Assembly: GCA_008933025.1 (NCBI GenBank)
Contig: WBXI01000015.1
Span: forward strand, 1-36,420
DNA length: 36,420 nucleotides
Reading direction: 5' to 3'
From: Verrucomicrobiota bacterium
Lineage (GTDB): Bacteria; Verrucomicrobiota; Verrucomicrobiia; Limisphaerales; UBA9464
A program made the position numbers and the translations under genes. Below, piece by piece: positions 18,726 to 25,924 of this stretch (position 1 is the stretch's first letter; every line of letters starts with the position of its first letter). A model generated the notes under the pieces. That model searched no databases. It saw only the letters and a program-made list of their open reading frames with translations, and was not told the DNA's origin.

Positions 18726-20655
18726 CCACGAGATCACGGCGACCAAGGGCGGCAAGGCGGTGACGGTGAGCGTGGTGGTGAACGCGGCGACGGCCGCGAC
18801 GATGGACGCGGCGCTCAAGGCGCATGGTGCCAGCGGTCGCCAGCGGCCGTTCTTCGATTTCGACCATGCCAATGGTCCCGCCTCCGCGTGGCCGGCCGGC
18901 TTCTCCTGGCGGAACACGCCGGAGCCCGGCGTGTACGCGCGGGTGGAGTGGAGTGCGGAGGGTGCCACGGCCGTGTCCGGCCGGGCTTACCGCGCGTTTT
19001 CCCCGACCTTCTTCATCGATGCCGGCAACCCGGCGTCGGTGACCGGCGCGCCCCTGAACATGGGCGGCCTCGTCAATGACCCGGCCTTCACGGCCATCAA
19101 ACCCCTGTGGGCGAAGAGCCCCGAGCATACCATGAACAAGACCCCGAAACTCGTCGCCCTCATCGCCGCCCTCGGCGCGCTGCAGGGCGACCGCGCGGCA
19201 TTGGCCGCGTCCCAGCAGCCGGACCAGGCTGCCATCAACGCCAAGGATGCCGAGATCAGCGCGAGGCTGGTCGAGGCGAAGTCTTTGGTCGTGCAGATCG
19301 ACGCCGACGCGTCGGAGAAAGACACGCTCGAGGCGATCCGCGCCAAGTCGCAGGTCGTCGAGGCCGAGAACGCATCGCTGCGGGCCCAGACCCAGGCGCT
19401 GCAGAGCGAACGCACCGGCCGCGTGAAGGCCGACGCGCTGAATGCCGTGAAGGCGGCCGTCGCGCGGGGGGCGATCCCGGCCGCGAACGATGCCCTGCAG
19501 GCCCGTTGGGCGGATGCGTACCAGCGGGATCCCGCGGGGACCGAAGCCCTGCTCGCGGGGCTGGCGGCGCCCGCGGCGCTGGGTGCCCCGGTCGTCCCCA
19601 ATGCCAGCGGCAATGCGTCCGTGGGCGGGGAGTTGGTGCGCGCCGTGCGCGCGTACGGCGAGGAGAAGAACCCCAAGAGACGCTTCGCGATCTACGCGAA
19701 GGAGATCCGGAAGGCCCTGGCCGACGCCAACGGCTACCAGGAGGCCATCGAGGCCGCCAACAGCGTGGGCACGCTCGCCGGCACGTTGGTCACCCAGCGC
19801 AGCCTGGACCTGCTCAAGTTCACGTTCCCGGTGTTGGGCCGCATCACCACGGACTTCACCTCCGAGAACGCCGCCCTGAACCAGACGGTCACGACCCGAC
19901 GCCGCTCGGTGCCGACGGTGACGGACTACAACGCGACCACCGGCTATGCCCGGTCCGACGCCACCACCACCGACGTCTCGATCACGATCGACAAGCACAA
20001 GGCGGTCGAGATCGGCTTCACGGCCAACGACCTGTCGTCCACGCGCCGACTGCTCTTCGGCGAGCAGGAAGAGGGAATGCACTATGCCCTCGGCAAGGCG
20101 ATGGTCGACGACCTGTACGCGTTGATCCTGGCGGCCGCCTACACCAACACGACCACCCAGGCGCAGGCGGGATTCGACCGCTCGACGCTCGTCACGCTGG
20201 CGCAGGCCCTCACGCTGCGCGGCGTGCCCACCATGGGCCGGGCGCTGCTCCTCAACACCCCGTACTTCGGCCAGCTCCAGACGGATGCGAGCATCGTGCA
20301 GCTCGGTACCTTCCAGGACCGGAGCCTGATCCAGGAGTACAAGCTGCCGCCCATCGCCGGGTTCCAGCCGCTGGAGGCGCCGAACCTCCCGACCACCGGC
20401 AGCCTTGCCGGCTTCGCGTTCACCCCGGACGCCATCGCCATGGCCACCCGCGTCCCCAACGACTACGCGTCGATCTTCCCCGGTGCCACCGGCGGCGGCG
20501 TGACGACGGTCGTGACCAACGAGGATACCGGCATCTCGGTGATGCAGGTCCAATACGTCAACCACCAGCTCGGCCAGTCGGCCCTGCGGGTGGCCCTCAT
20601 GTACGGCGTGGCGACCGCCCAGGTCGCGAGCGGCCAGTTGCTGCTCAGCGCCTGA
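18721..20655 (+). CDS. phage head protease-scaffold-major capsid fusion, 5' truncated
   Basis: The frame is open across the junction, so a native start is missing; about 644 phage residues remain. The first about 120 residues match the Mu I-type prohead protease: FFDFDHANGPASAWP holds the conserved His and Ser, followed by VYARVEWSAEGATAVSGRAYRAFSPTF. Residues about 137-290 are Ala/Gln/Glu-rich helices (AEISARLVEAKSLVVQ, ENASLRAQTQALQSE), as expected of a scaffold. From about residue 300 the sequence is that of a major capsid protein: an N-terminal helical arm, then LLKFTFPVLGRITTDFTSEN, TVTTRRRSVPTVTDYN, VSITIDKHKAVEIGFTANDL, and the C-terminal GISVMQVQYVNHQLGQSALR. In most phages protease/scaffold and capsid are separate genes. 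An in-frame ATG at 19,132 (MNKTPKLVALIAALGALQG) could start a nested scaffold-capsid product, as Mu Z starts inside I. Family calls are good; the processing scheme is inference. Confidence 0.8.
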   Translation, partial: GTHEITATKGGKAVTVSVVVNAATAATMDAALKAHGASGRQRPFFDFDHANGPASAWPAGFSWRNTPEPGVYARVEWSAEGATAVSGRAYRAFSPTFFIDAGNPASVTGAPLNMGGLVNDPAFTAIKPLWAKSPEHTMNKTPKLVALIAALGALQGDRAALAASQQPDQAAINAKDAEISARLVEAKSLVVQIDADASEKDTLEAIRAKSQVVEAENASLRAQTQALQSERTGRVKADALNAVKAAVARGAIPAANDALQARWADAYQRDPAGTEALLAGLAAPAALGAPVVPNASGNASVGGELVRAVRAYGEEKNPKRRFAIYAKEIRKALADANGYQEAIEAANSVGTLAGTLVTQRSLDLLKFTFPVLGRITTDFTSENAALNQTVTTRRRSVPTVTDYNATTGYARSDATTTDVSITIDKHKAVEIGFTANDLSSTRRLLFGEQEEGMHYALGKAMVDDLYALILAAAYTNTTTQAQAGFDRSTLVTLAQALTLRGVPTMGRALLLNTPYFGQLQTDASIVQLGTFQDRSLIQEYKLPPIAGFQPLEAPNLPTTGSLAGFAFTPDAIAMATRVPNDYASIFPGATGGGVTTVVTNEDTGISVMQVQYVNHQLGQSALRVALMYGVATAQVASGQLLLSA

Positions 20656-20694
20656 TCCAGCCGTCGACACATCGATCGATCCGAATCCATCGCC

Positions 20695-21153
20695 ATGAAA
20701 ACCCTGTTGAAAACACTCGTCGCGGCCGCCCTCGTGGCGTTCGCGCTCACGCCGCCGGCCTCCGCGCAGGTGCTCACCTTCGGCCTGCAGACGGTGACCG
20801 TGACCAACGCGATCCCGGCCACCACCACCAACTCCGTCACCGCCACCGCCATCGACGCCACGCGCGCCGAGGACGTGGGCTTGCAGATCAGCTTCAAGCT
20901 CACGGGGAGCGGGACCAGCACGGTGGTGTTCACCTTGTCCGGTTCCCTGGACAACTCGACCTACGCCACGCTCGGCACGGTGAGCCTCGCGGCCAACGGC
21001 ACGAACACGGTCACCTACGTGGGCAACTATGCGGTCGGTCCGATCCCGTACCTCAAGTTGACCCAGATCGCCAACCCCAACGCCAATGGCATCACCGACC
21101 TGGTGGTGAAGTACGGCAGCAAGGCGCGCGTGCTCCGCTACCGGAGCCCGTAG
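20695..21153 (+). CDS. small protein with Sec signal in the phage head cluster
   Basis: This is a 152-residue protein starting at the ATG at 20,695, 39 bp after the capsid stop. The N-terminus is a textbook Sec signal (KTLLKTLVAAALVAFALTPPASAQ) with an A-S-A site. The rest is Thr/Asn/Val-rich and beta-like (TVTVTNAIPATTTNSVTATAIDATRAEDVG, divided; TVVFTLSGSLDNSTYATLG; NTVTYVGNYAVGPIPYLKLTQI), resembling a jelly-roll or Ig-like fold of about 125 residues. By position, directly after the capsid gene, it would be a capsid decoration protein. Decoration proteins act in the cytoplasm, however, so the signal peptide is out of place. It may be a moron gene that alters the infected cell's surface, or a host-derived exported protein. 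The function is not known. Confidence 0.7.
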   Translation: MKTLLKTLVAAALVAFALTPPASAQVLTFGLQTVTVTNAIPATTTNSVTATAIDATRAEDVGLQISFKLTGSGTSTVVFTLSGSLDNSTYATLGTVSLAANGTNTVTYVGNYAVGPIPYLKLTQIANPNANGITDLVVKYGSKARVLRYRSP

Positions 21154-21237
21154 CGACGTTCCCGCGACAGACCCACCGGGGGCCGGCGTCCACCGCGACG
21201 TCGGCCCCCCCCACCGAACGACCCACGCCCATCCTCC

Positions 21238-21642
21238 ATGTCCCGGCCAACTTTCGACGAAAGCGACCTGCAGATCTCCCAGGAGTTCCTGGACGAGGTA
21301 CGCGCGGCGCTTGGCAACGCGGGCAACGAGCAACCGATCAAGACGGTGCTGGATGAGTGCGCCGGCGTGGTCGCGGATTATACGGCGCGCTACGAGCTGG
21401 AATCCTCGCGCTGGCGGCGATTGGTCCGCGCGCTCGCCCTCGAGGCGCTCCACGCTCTGCTGAACGCCGTCCCCGATGGAATCAAAGTCGCGGCCGACAA
21501 GGCCCGGCGCGAACTCGAGGACATCCGCGACGGCAAGTTCGTGACCCTCAAAAAAGCGGACAACCCGACGATTGCCATCCAACCGGTCCGCGGCGACTGG
21601 GGGAGTGACGCCCGCATCAAACCCCGCATCGGCAGCCCCTAG
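21238..21642 (+). CDS. Mu gp36-like (DUF1320) head-tail protein
   Basis: This is a 134-residue protein starting at the ATG at 21,238. The family pattern is visible: an acidic N-terminus, a helical core (VLDECAGVVADYTARYELESS, WRRLVRALALEALHALL), then RRELEDIRDGKFVTLKK and a short polar tail. In Mu and relatives gp36 lies just after the capsid gene and is assumed to act as a head-tail connector/adaptor, as gp6-like proteins do in HK97. Its place here, after capsid and before the gp37-like gene, fits. The next gene starts 3 bp later, suggesting translational coupling. Confidence 0.75.
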   Translation: MSRPTFDESDLQISQEFLDEVRAALGNAGNEQPIKTVLDECAGVVADYTARYELESSRWRRLVRALALEALHALLNAVPDGIKVAADKARRELEDIRDGKFVTLKKADNPTIAIQPVRGDWGSDARIKPRIGSP

Positions 21643-21645
21643 ACC

Positions 21646-22194
21646 ATGGGCATTCCCAACAACAATCTCGCACGCACCCGCGCGGTGCTGCAGGCGCTGA
21701 AGGCGGCCGTGGCGGCGATCCAATGGACCCCGACCGATGGCGACGCCGAAGCGGCGTTCGCGAAGGTCGAGATCTACGACCTGCGCGATGTCTACACGGC
21801 GCTGAAGGAATTGATCGCGGCCCAAAGCCGCGTGGCTTTGTTGGTCTTCGACTCCGCGAGCTTCGAGACCTTCCACGAGGGCCGCGACGAGCGGGCCCGG
21901 CAGGTACGCAAGGTCTACGTGGTGGTGGCCGACCGGAACTGGGGGGATCGCCGCAAGGCGTGGTTGGGCGATGCCACGAATCCGGGCGCCTACGAACTGG
22001 CGGACCTGGTCGTCGAACAACTCCGCGGGCCGTTGGCCGACGTCGATCAGGTCTATCTGCGGCCGACCGGCATCGAGCCGATGATGATCACGGGGCAGGA
22101 ACGACAAAACCAAGTCGGCCGGGCCACCGTGCTGGTCCCGATCGACGTGGTGGGAGGCGAGATCCTGAGCGCTCTGGGCGGGAGGACCTACTGA
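21646..22194 (+). CDS. Mu gp37-like head-tail joining protein
   Basis: This is a 182-residue protein starting at the ATG at 21,646. It has a helical start (LARTRAVLQALKAAVAAIQ) followed by alternating strands and helices (VALLVFDSASFETFHEGRD, ARQVRKVYVVVADRNWG, GRATVLVPIDVVGG). Length, position after the gp36-like gene, and the late beta strand TVLVPIDVV fit the gp37/DUF1834-type or tail-terminator group of small connector proteins. Its stop overlaps the next start by one base (TGATG). The assignment to gp37 rests on order plus weak similarity and could be a different neck protein. Confidence 0.6.
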   Translation: MGIPNNNLARTRAVLQALKAAVAAIQWTPTDGDAEAAFAKVEIYDLRDVYTALKELIAAQSRVALLVFDSASFETFHEGRDERARQVRKVYVVVADRNWGDRRKAWLGDATNPGAYELADLVVEQLRGPLADVDQVYLRPTGIEPMMITGQERQNQVGRATVLVPIDVVGGEILSALGGRTY

Positions 22195-22505
22195 TGACGA
22201 TCACCATCAAGCGGGGCGAGGTCTTCGACTGGACGTTCCGCCTCGAGGATCAGGCGAGCTATCCCGGACTCGAGGCGTCGTCCCAACTGCGCGACGGGGA
22301 TGGGGCCCTGCTGGCAACTTTCGACGTCTCCGCCGCCGACAACGGTGACCAAACCGCCGACATCCAACTCCGACTCACCCAGGAGCAGGTCGCGGCGCTT
22401 CCGCTGGGGAACGGGTATTTCGACATCAAGATCTCGATGTCCGGTTGGGGACCGCATCTGACCGAGACCATCACCTTGGCGGTGGAGAAAGGGGAAACCG
22501 AATGA
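22194..22505 (+). CDS. small beta-sandwich-like phage structural protein
   Basis: This is a 103-residue protein starting at the ATG at 22,194 inside the previous stop (TGATG). It is beta-rich: ITIKRGEVFDWTFRLEDQ, ASSQLRDGDGALLATFDVS, QVAALPLGNGYFDIKIS, TETITLAVEKGETE. Small proteins with an IKRG-type start, a polymer-like middle and a TeTfxIxVxK end are common next to fibre genes in phages of Gram-negative bacteria and resemble the N-terminal domain of baseplate/fibre adaptors. Its end overlaps the fibre gene (ATGA), so it is likely made in step with the fibre, perhaps as its attachment point. That role is inference. Confidence 0.6.
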   Translation: MTITIKRGEVFDWTFRLEDQASYPGLEASSQLRDGDGALLATFDVSAADNGDQTADIQLRLTQEQVAALPLGNGYFDIKISMSGWGPHLTETITLAVEKGETE

Positions 22506-24388
22506 GCAGCGGCTTGGCCATCATCCGGATCCGCACCTCGGGAGTCACCGTGCTGCGGTGGGGCTCGACTGGTCCACGCGGCCCGAAGGGCGATGGAGCC
22601 GATGGACTGGCATCCACTGCGATCTCAGACTCGACGGCGACCGGTCGCGCGCTGATCACGGCCGCCGATCCGGAGGCGGCCCACGTCGTCCTGGAACTCG
22701 GATCCGCGGCCTTGGCCGACACGGCCGATTTCGATGCCGCCGGAGAGGCGGCGGCTGCCTACACGGCGGCAATCGCCGCGGCCGGGACGGATGCGACGGC
22801 CAAAGCGTCGGCTGCCGAAGCGGCTGCCATTGCGGCGGCATCCACGGATGCCACATCGAAGGTCAACGCAGCAGAGGCGGCCGCAATTGCCACCGCTGCC
22901 ACGGATGCGACGGCCAAAGCGAACGCGGCGCAGTCCTCGGCGAACGCCTACACAGACGCCGGATTGGCGGCCAAGGAACCGACGCTCCCGACCGGCACCG
23001 ACGTCGCCATTGTTCGGAACGGGCTTGGGGCGTGGGTCTCAAAGACGGCAACGGATCTTAAATCGTGGCTCGGCATCGGACTCTCCGACGTCTCCGGGTT
23101 GGTGTCAGCTCTCGCTGCGAAGGTGGATACCGGAGACTCGCGTCTGTCGAATGCCCGGACTCCCACAACCCACGCATCCACCCATGCGGCTGCTGGATCA
23201 GACCCTCTGACGCTCGCCGCGTCCCAAGTGTCAGGTCTCGGTGGGGCAGCTCTGTTGTCGGTCGGAACCGGGGCCGGCACCGTTGCTGCCGGCGATGATT
23301 CCAGAGTCACCGGGGCGGCGCAGAAGTCGGCGAACCTCAGCGACCTCGCATCCGCGGCCACCGCACGATCTAATCTGGGTGCTGCCCCCACCGCGTCGCC
23401 GACGTTCACGGGCCCCGTCACGCTGGACGGATTCGTCCTCGATGTCGCGACGTACACCGCGCAGACGTTCGCTCGGATCATTGCTACGAACGCGGCGACG
23501 AACGTCAATGTGGTGCTTGCTCCGAAGGGAGGCGGTTACTTGTCGCTTCGGATGCCGGATGGCACCGCGACCGGTGGAAATCAACGCGGCGCCAACGCGG
23601 TCGATTTCACGTGGGGCGGCACGGTCGCCGATCGCGTCGCCTCTGGGGCAGGAGCGGTGGCATATGGCTACAACGCGAAAGCCTCTGGCGCTTCCTCCAT
23701 TGCCATCGGTGACTTGTGCGTCGCGACAAATTCCAATGCGGTTGCAATAGGATATGGTTGCTCTGCCACCGGTGGCGCTGACGTGGCGATTGGAAACCAG
23801 AACACGGCCAGCGGCGGCAACTCGTTCGCGTGCGGCGTTGTTTGCACGTCGTCTGGTGCGATGTCCTTTTCCTCGGGGTACAGTTCGCAGGCGACCGCGT
23901 CGTACTCTTTTGCCAGCGGATTTCAGTCACTCGCCGACAAATTGGGTCAGAGAGCCCACGCGGCGGGAGTCTACGCGAGCCGCGGAGACTGCCAAGGATC
24001 CGAGTTGGTCGCACGCAACGTCACCACCGATGCGACCCCGACGGAGCTTTTTCTCGACGGATCTTCGGCGCGAATGGTCGTCCCTGCGAACACTTTGTGG
24101 AACGGCTTAGTCCAGGTATCGGCTCGCACGAACACTGCCGGCGGGCAAGATGCTGCGTGGCTATATTTCGTCCGCGCGAACAGGGGTGTGGCCGTCGGGA
24201 CGATTGTAGTCACGGCAACACTCCTTGCCTCAAGCGGATCGAATGGCGGAGCACCACCTTCCGGATGGGCAGCCGCGATCGACAACGACACCACGAACGG
24301 TTCGCTGCGCTGCAAAGGCACAGGCGCCGCCGCAACAACGATTCGCTGGGGCCTTGTTAGCCGAAAACTGGAGGTTGGATTCCCGTGA
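22502..24388 (+). CDS. phage fibre with collagen-like, Ala-rich coil and YadA-like head
   Basis: This is a 628-residue protein; the ATG at 22,502 overlaps the previous stop. Domain order: a short attachment end (residues 1-20); a collagen-like Gly-X-Y stretch, STGPRGPKGDGADG (about 22-35); a tandem-repeat Ala-rich segment (about 89-145) predicted as a trimeric coil; phage-fibre repeats with SKTATDLKSWLGIGLSDVSGL, GDSRLSNARTPTTHAST and NLGAAPTASPTFTGPVTL; then 13-14-residue YadA/Hia-like beta-roll repeats (AVAIGYGCSATGG, DVAIGNQNTASGG, SFASGFQSLADK; about 385-480); and a C-terminal beta domain with SELVARNVTTDATPTELFLDG. Fibres of this kind are homotrimers that bind the host surface. The 3' half is less GC-rich and uses A/T-ending codons more freely than neighbouring genes, a sign of separate origin. 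Confidence 0.85.
   Translation: MSSGLAIIRIRTSGVTVLRWGSTGPRGPKGDGADGLASTAISDSTATGRALITAADPEAAHVVLELGSAALADTADFDAAGEAAAAYTAAIAAAGTDATAKASAAEAAAIAAASTDATSKVNAAEAAAIATAATDATAKANAAQSSANAYTDAGLAAKEPTLPTGTDVAIVRNGLGAWVSKTATDLKSWLGIGLSDVSGLVSALAAKVDTGDSRLSNARTPTTHASTHAAAGSDPLTLAASQVSGLGGAALLSVGTGAGTVAAGDDSRVTGAAQKSANLSDLASAATARSNLGAAPTASPTFTGPVTLDGFVLDVATYTAQTFARIIATNAATNVNVVLAPKGGGYLSLRMPDGTATGGNQRGANAVDFTWGGTVADRVASGAGAVAYGYNAKASGASSIAIGDLCVATNSNAVAIGYGCSATGGADVAIGNQNTASGGNSFACGVVCTSSGAMSFSSGYSSQATASYSFASGFQSLADKLGQRAHAAGVYASRGDCQGSELVARNVTTDATPTELFLDGSSARMVVPANTLWNGLVQVSARTNTAGGQDAAWLYFVRANRGVAVGTIVVTATLLASSGSNGGAPPSGWAAAIDNDTTNGSLRCKGTGAAATTIRWGLVSRKLEVGFP
22766..22936 (+). repeat. three in-frame 57-bp tandem repeats in the fibre gene
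   Basis: Three units of 19 codons follow one another: AAIAAAGTDATAKASAAEA, AAIAAASTDATSKVNAAEA, AAIATAATDATAKANAAQS. The array encodes an Ala-rich heptad-like rod and could change copy number by slippage without breaking the frame. Confidence 0.85.
23654..23938 (+). repeat. YadA-like beta-roll repeats in the fibre gene
   Basis: About seven degenerate 13-14-codon units share an A-x-A-x-G-x-x-x-x-A-S/T-G pattern (AVAYGYNAKASGA, SIAIGDLCVATNS, AVAIGYGCSATGG, DVAIGNQNTASGG and so on). This is the signature of left-handed beta-roll heads of trimeric autotransporters. The bases here are visibly less GC-rich than their surroundings. Confidence 0.75.
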
Positions 24389-24876
24389 TAGACACCGACA
24401 AACGCAAGTACGCAATGATCGCGAACGGCACCGTGGCAATGGTGCGCGAGTTCAGCCTCGCCGACGCGATCCCCGACGGCTGGGTGATGTACCGAGACAC
24501 CCTGCCGCCCGTCGTGGATGCGGACCACGAAGCAGTCGTCTCCGGCTATGCCGTCGACGCCTTGGGCTATTGCACGCAGAACTGGATTGTGACGCCGAAG
24601 GTCGATACACAGGCCCTGCCGCCGCCTCCGACCGTGCCCGTAGAAGTTCCGCTCTGGGCCTTCCGAGCTGTCCTTACGGTGCGAGGGATCAACACCCAAG
24701 TGGACGGGCTCATCGCCTCGCTGCCGGAGCCAGACCGGACCGTAGCCAGGACGCAGTGGGAGTTCGGCAACTACATCGTGCGGGGTCACCCTCTCATTGC
24801 CGCCCTCGGAGCGCAGATCGGCATGACCACGGCCGACATCGACGAAGTCTTCCGCCTGGCATCCAGCCTCAAGTGA
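24385..24876 (+). CDS. fibre-associated phage protein
   Basis: This is a 163-residue protein. The start is a GTG at 24,385 that overlaps the fibre stop (GTGA), and MIDTDKRKYAMIANGTVAMV is a natural N-terminus. An N-terminal beta part (VREFSLADAIPDGWVMYRDTLPP) is followed by a Pro-rich hinge (ALPPPPTVPVEVP) and a helical C-terminal half (WAFRAVLTVRGINTQVDGLI, TQWEFGNYIVRGHPLIAALG, MTTADIDEVFRLASSL). This helical end, with W-E-x-x-x-x-I-x-R followed by LG-x-T-x-x-x-I-D-x-x-F-x-x-A, recurs in small proteins encoded beside fibres and may be an assembly chaperone or tip part. Function is not established. Confidence 0.6.
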   Translation: MIDTDKRKYAMIANGTVAMVREFSLADAIPDGWVMYRDTLPPVVDADHEAVVSGYAVDALGYCTQNWIVTPKVDTQALPPPPTVPVEVPLWAFRAVLTVRGINTQVDGLIASLPEPDRTVARTQWEFGNYIVRGHPLIAALGAQIGMTTADIDEVFRLASSLK

Positions 24877-24884
24877 CCGACACC

Positions 24885-25091
24885 ATGAAGATCAAGCTCC
24901 TCAAGCCCATGCTGGTGGATGCCGTGCTGGTCCAACCCGGCGCCGTCGTCGAGGTCGGCGATAAACAGGCCGACTTCTTCGTCTCCGCCGGATTTGCCTG
25001 CATCGCGGATCCCGAGGTCCCGGCGCCCGAACCCGCCGGCAGCACCCCGGCAGCTTCCAAGCCGCGCGGGGGCCGGCGCCGCATCGGCTGA
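24885..25091 (+). CDS. small phage head/neck-type protein, 68 aa
   Basis: The ATG at 24,885 follows the previous stop by 8 bp. The N-terminal 45 residues (MKIKLLKPMLVDAVLVQPG, VVEVGDKQADFFVSAGFACI) match the pattern of small phage proteins in which a xxLKPxxVxGxxxxPGxVVEV strand unit precedes a helix x-A-x-x-x-V-x-x-G-x-A. The tail is Pro/Ala-rich and ends in a basic KPRGGRRRIG. Such proteins usually sit between head and tail genes. The role is unknown. Confidence 0.55.
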   Translation: MKIKLLKPMLVDAVLVQPGAVVEVGDKQADFFVSAGFACIADPEVPAPEPAGSTPAASKPRGGRRRIG

Positions 25092-25144
25092 CTTTCCCCA
25101 ACCCTGTTTTCAATTCCCACCCACAACCCCAATAGCGAATCATC

Positions 25145-25897
25145 ATGAGCGCAGTCATCGGCAGTCTGGCCAACAAGGCGAAAACGACGGCACGGGTCCT
25201 CTACAAGCGTACCGGCGAGTCCGCCTACGTGGACCTTGGAAACGTCCTCAAGTTCTCCCGCAAGCCGCAGATCCAGCGGTACACGCACATGGCCAGCCAG
25301 ACCGGCGATGCCGGCGGCGGGTTCAAGCGCGCGGACGGGAAGCTCGTCACCACCATCGAGGACAACTTCGAGTTCTCCCTCAACGATCACACGCCGGACA
25401 ACCTGCGTCTGCTCTTGTTGGGCGGCGCACCCACCACGGCCGACCAGGCGCTCAATGCCACCCTGGCCGTGTCGATCGCCTCGGTGAAACCGGGTGGCGT
25501 CTACTGGGTCGGCGCCTATGGCATCACCGCCGAGGCACTGACCTTCGACGGCGATCCCAAGACGCCGGGCACCGACTACATCCTGGACAAGGCGAGCGGC
25601 ATCCTTTCGATCCTCGCGACCGGCACGATTGGCGAAGGGGATCCGGTGGCGGGCACCGTCGCGGTGCCGGCGGTGAAGTACAACGCCCACGATGCCGCCA
25701 CCGCGCTGCGCGCGACGGGGTCGTTCGAGGTTTTCGAGTTCGACCAATTCTCGAAGGCCCCGCGGAAACACACGTCGATCGCGTCCGGGGAGTTGATCGT
25801 GACCAACTGGGGCGAACAGACCGTCGACCAACCCAACGAGTTCACGATCGAGCTGCTCGCGATCACCACGCCGGTGACCAAGGAGCGGCAGGACTAA
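25145..25897 (+). CDS. major tail tube protein
   Basis: This is a 250-residue protein starting at the ATG at 25,145. Its position directly before the frameshifted tail chaperone and tape measure genes is diagnostic in siphoviruses. The sequence has strand-rich features of a tube subunit: RVLYKRTGESAYVDLGNVLKF, LVTTIEDNFEFSLNDHTPDNL, LLLLGGAPTTADQ, TGSFEVFEFDQFSKAPRKHT, and a closing strand ELIVTNWGEQTVDQPNEF leading to ELLAITTP. A central insertion (WVGAYGITAEALTFDGDPKT, about residues 120-185) may be a surface domain facing outwards. No sheath gene accompanies it, so the tail is non-contractile. Confidence 0.8.
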   Translation: MSAVIGSLANKAKTTARVLYKRTGESAYVDLGNVLKFSRKPQIQRYTHMASQTGDAGGGFKRADGKLVTTIEDNFEFSLNDHTPDNLRLLLLGGAPTTADQALNATLAVSIASVKPGGVYWVGAYGITAEALTFDGDPKTPGTDYILDKASGILSILATGTIGEGDPVAGTVAVPAVKYNAHDAATALRATGSFEVFEFDQFSKAPRKHTSIASGELIVTNWGEQTVDQPNEFTIELLAITTPVTKERQD

Positions 25898-25924
25898 TCG
25901 CGGCAAACCCGAAAGGACGCCCAC

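Noticed and set aside
18721-22113. Extension of the leftward exoprotein frame through the phage genes
   Set aside because: The frame stays open by chance in GC-rich DNA; beyond 18,720 the translation is Arg/Gly/Val/His-rich and antisense to well-supported phage genes.
22766-22936. CRISPR-like array
   Set aside because: The repeat units are contiguous and coding, with no spacers.
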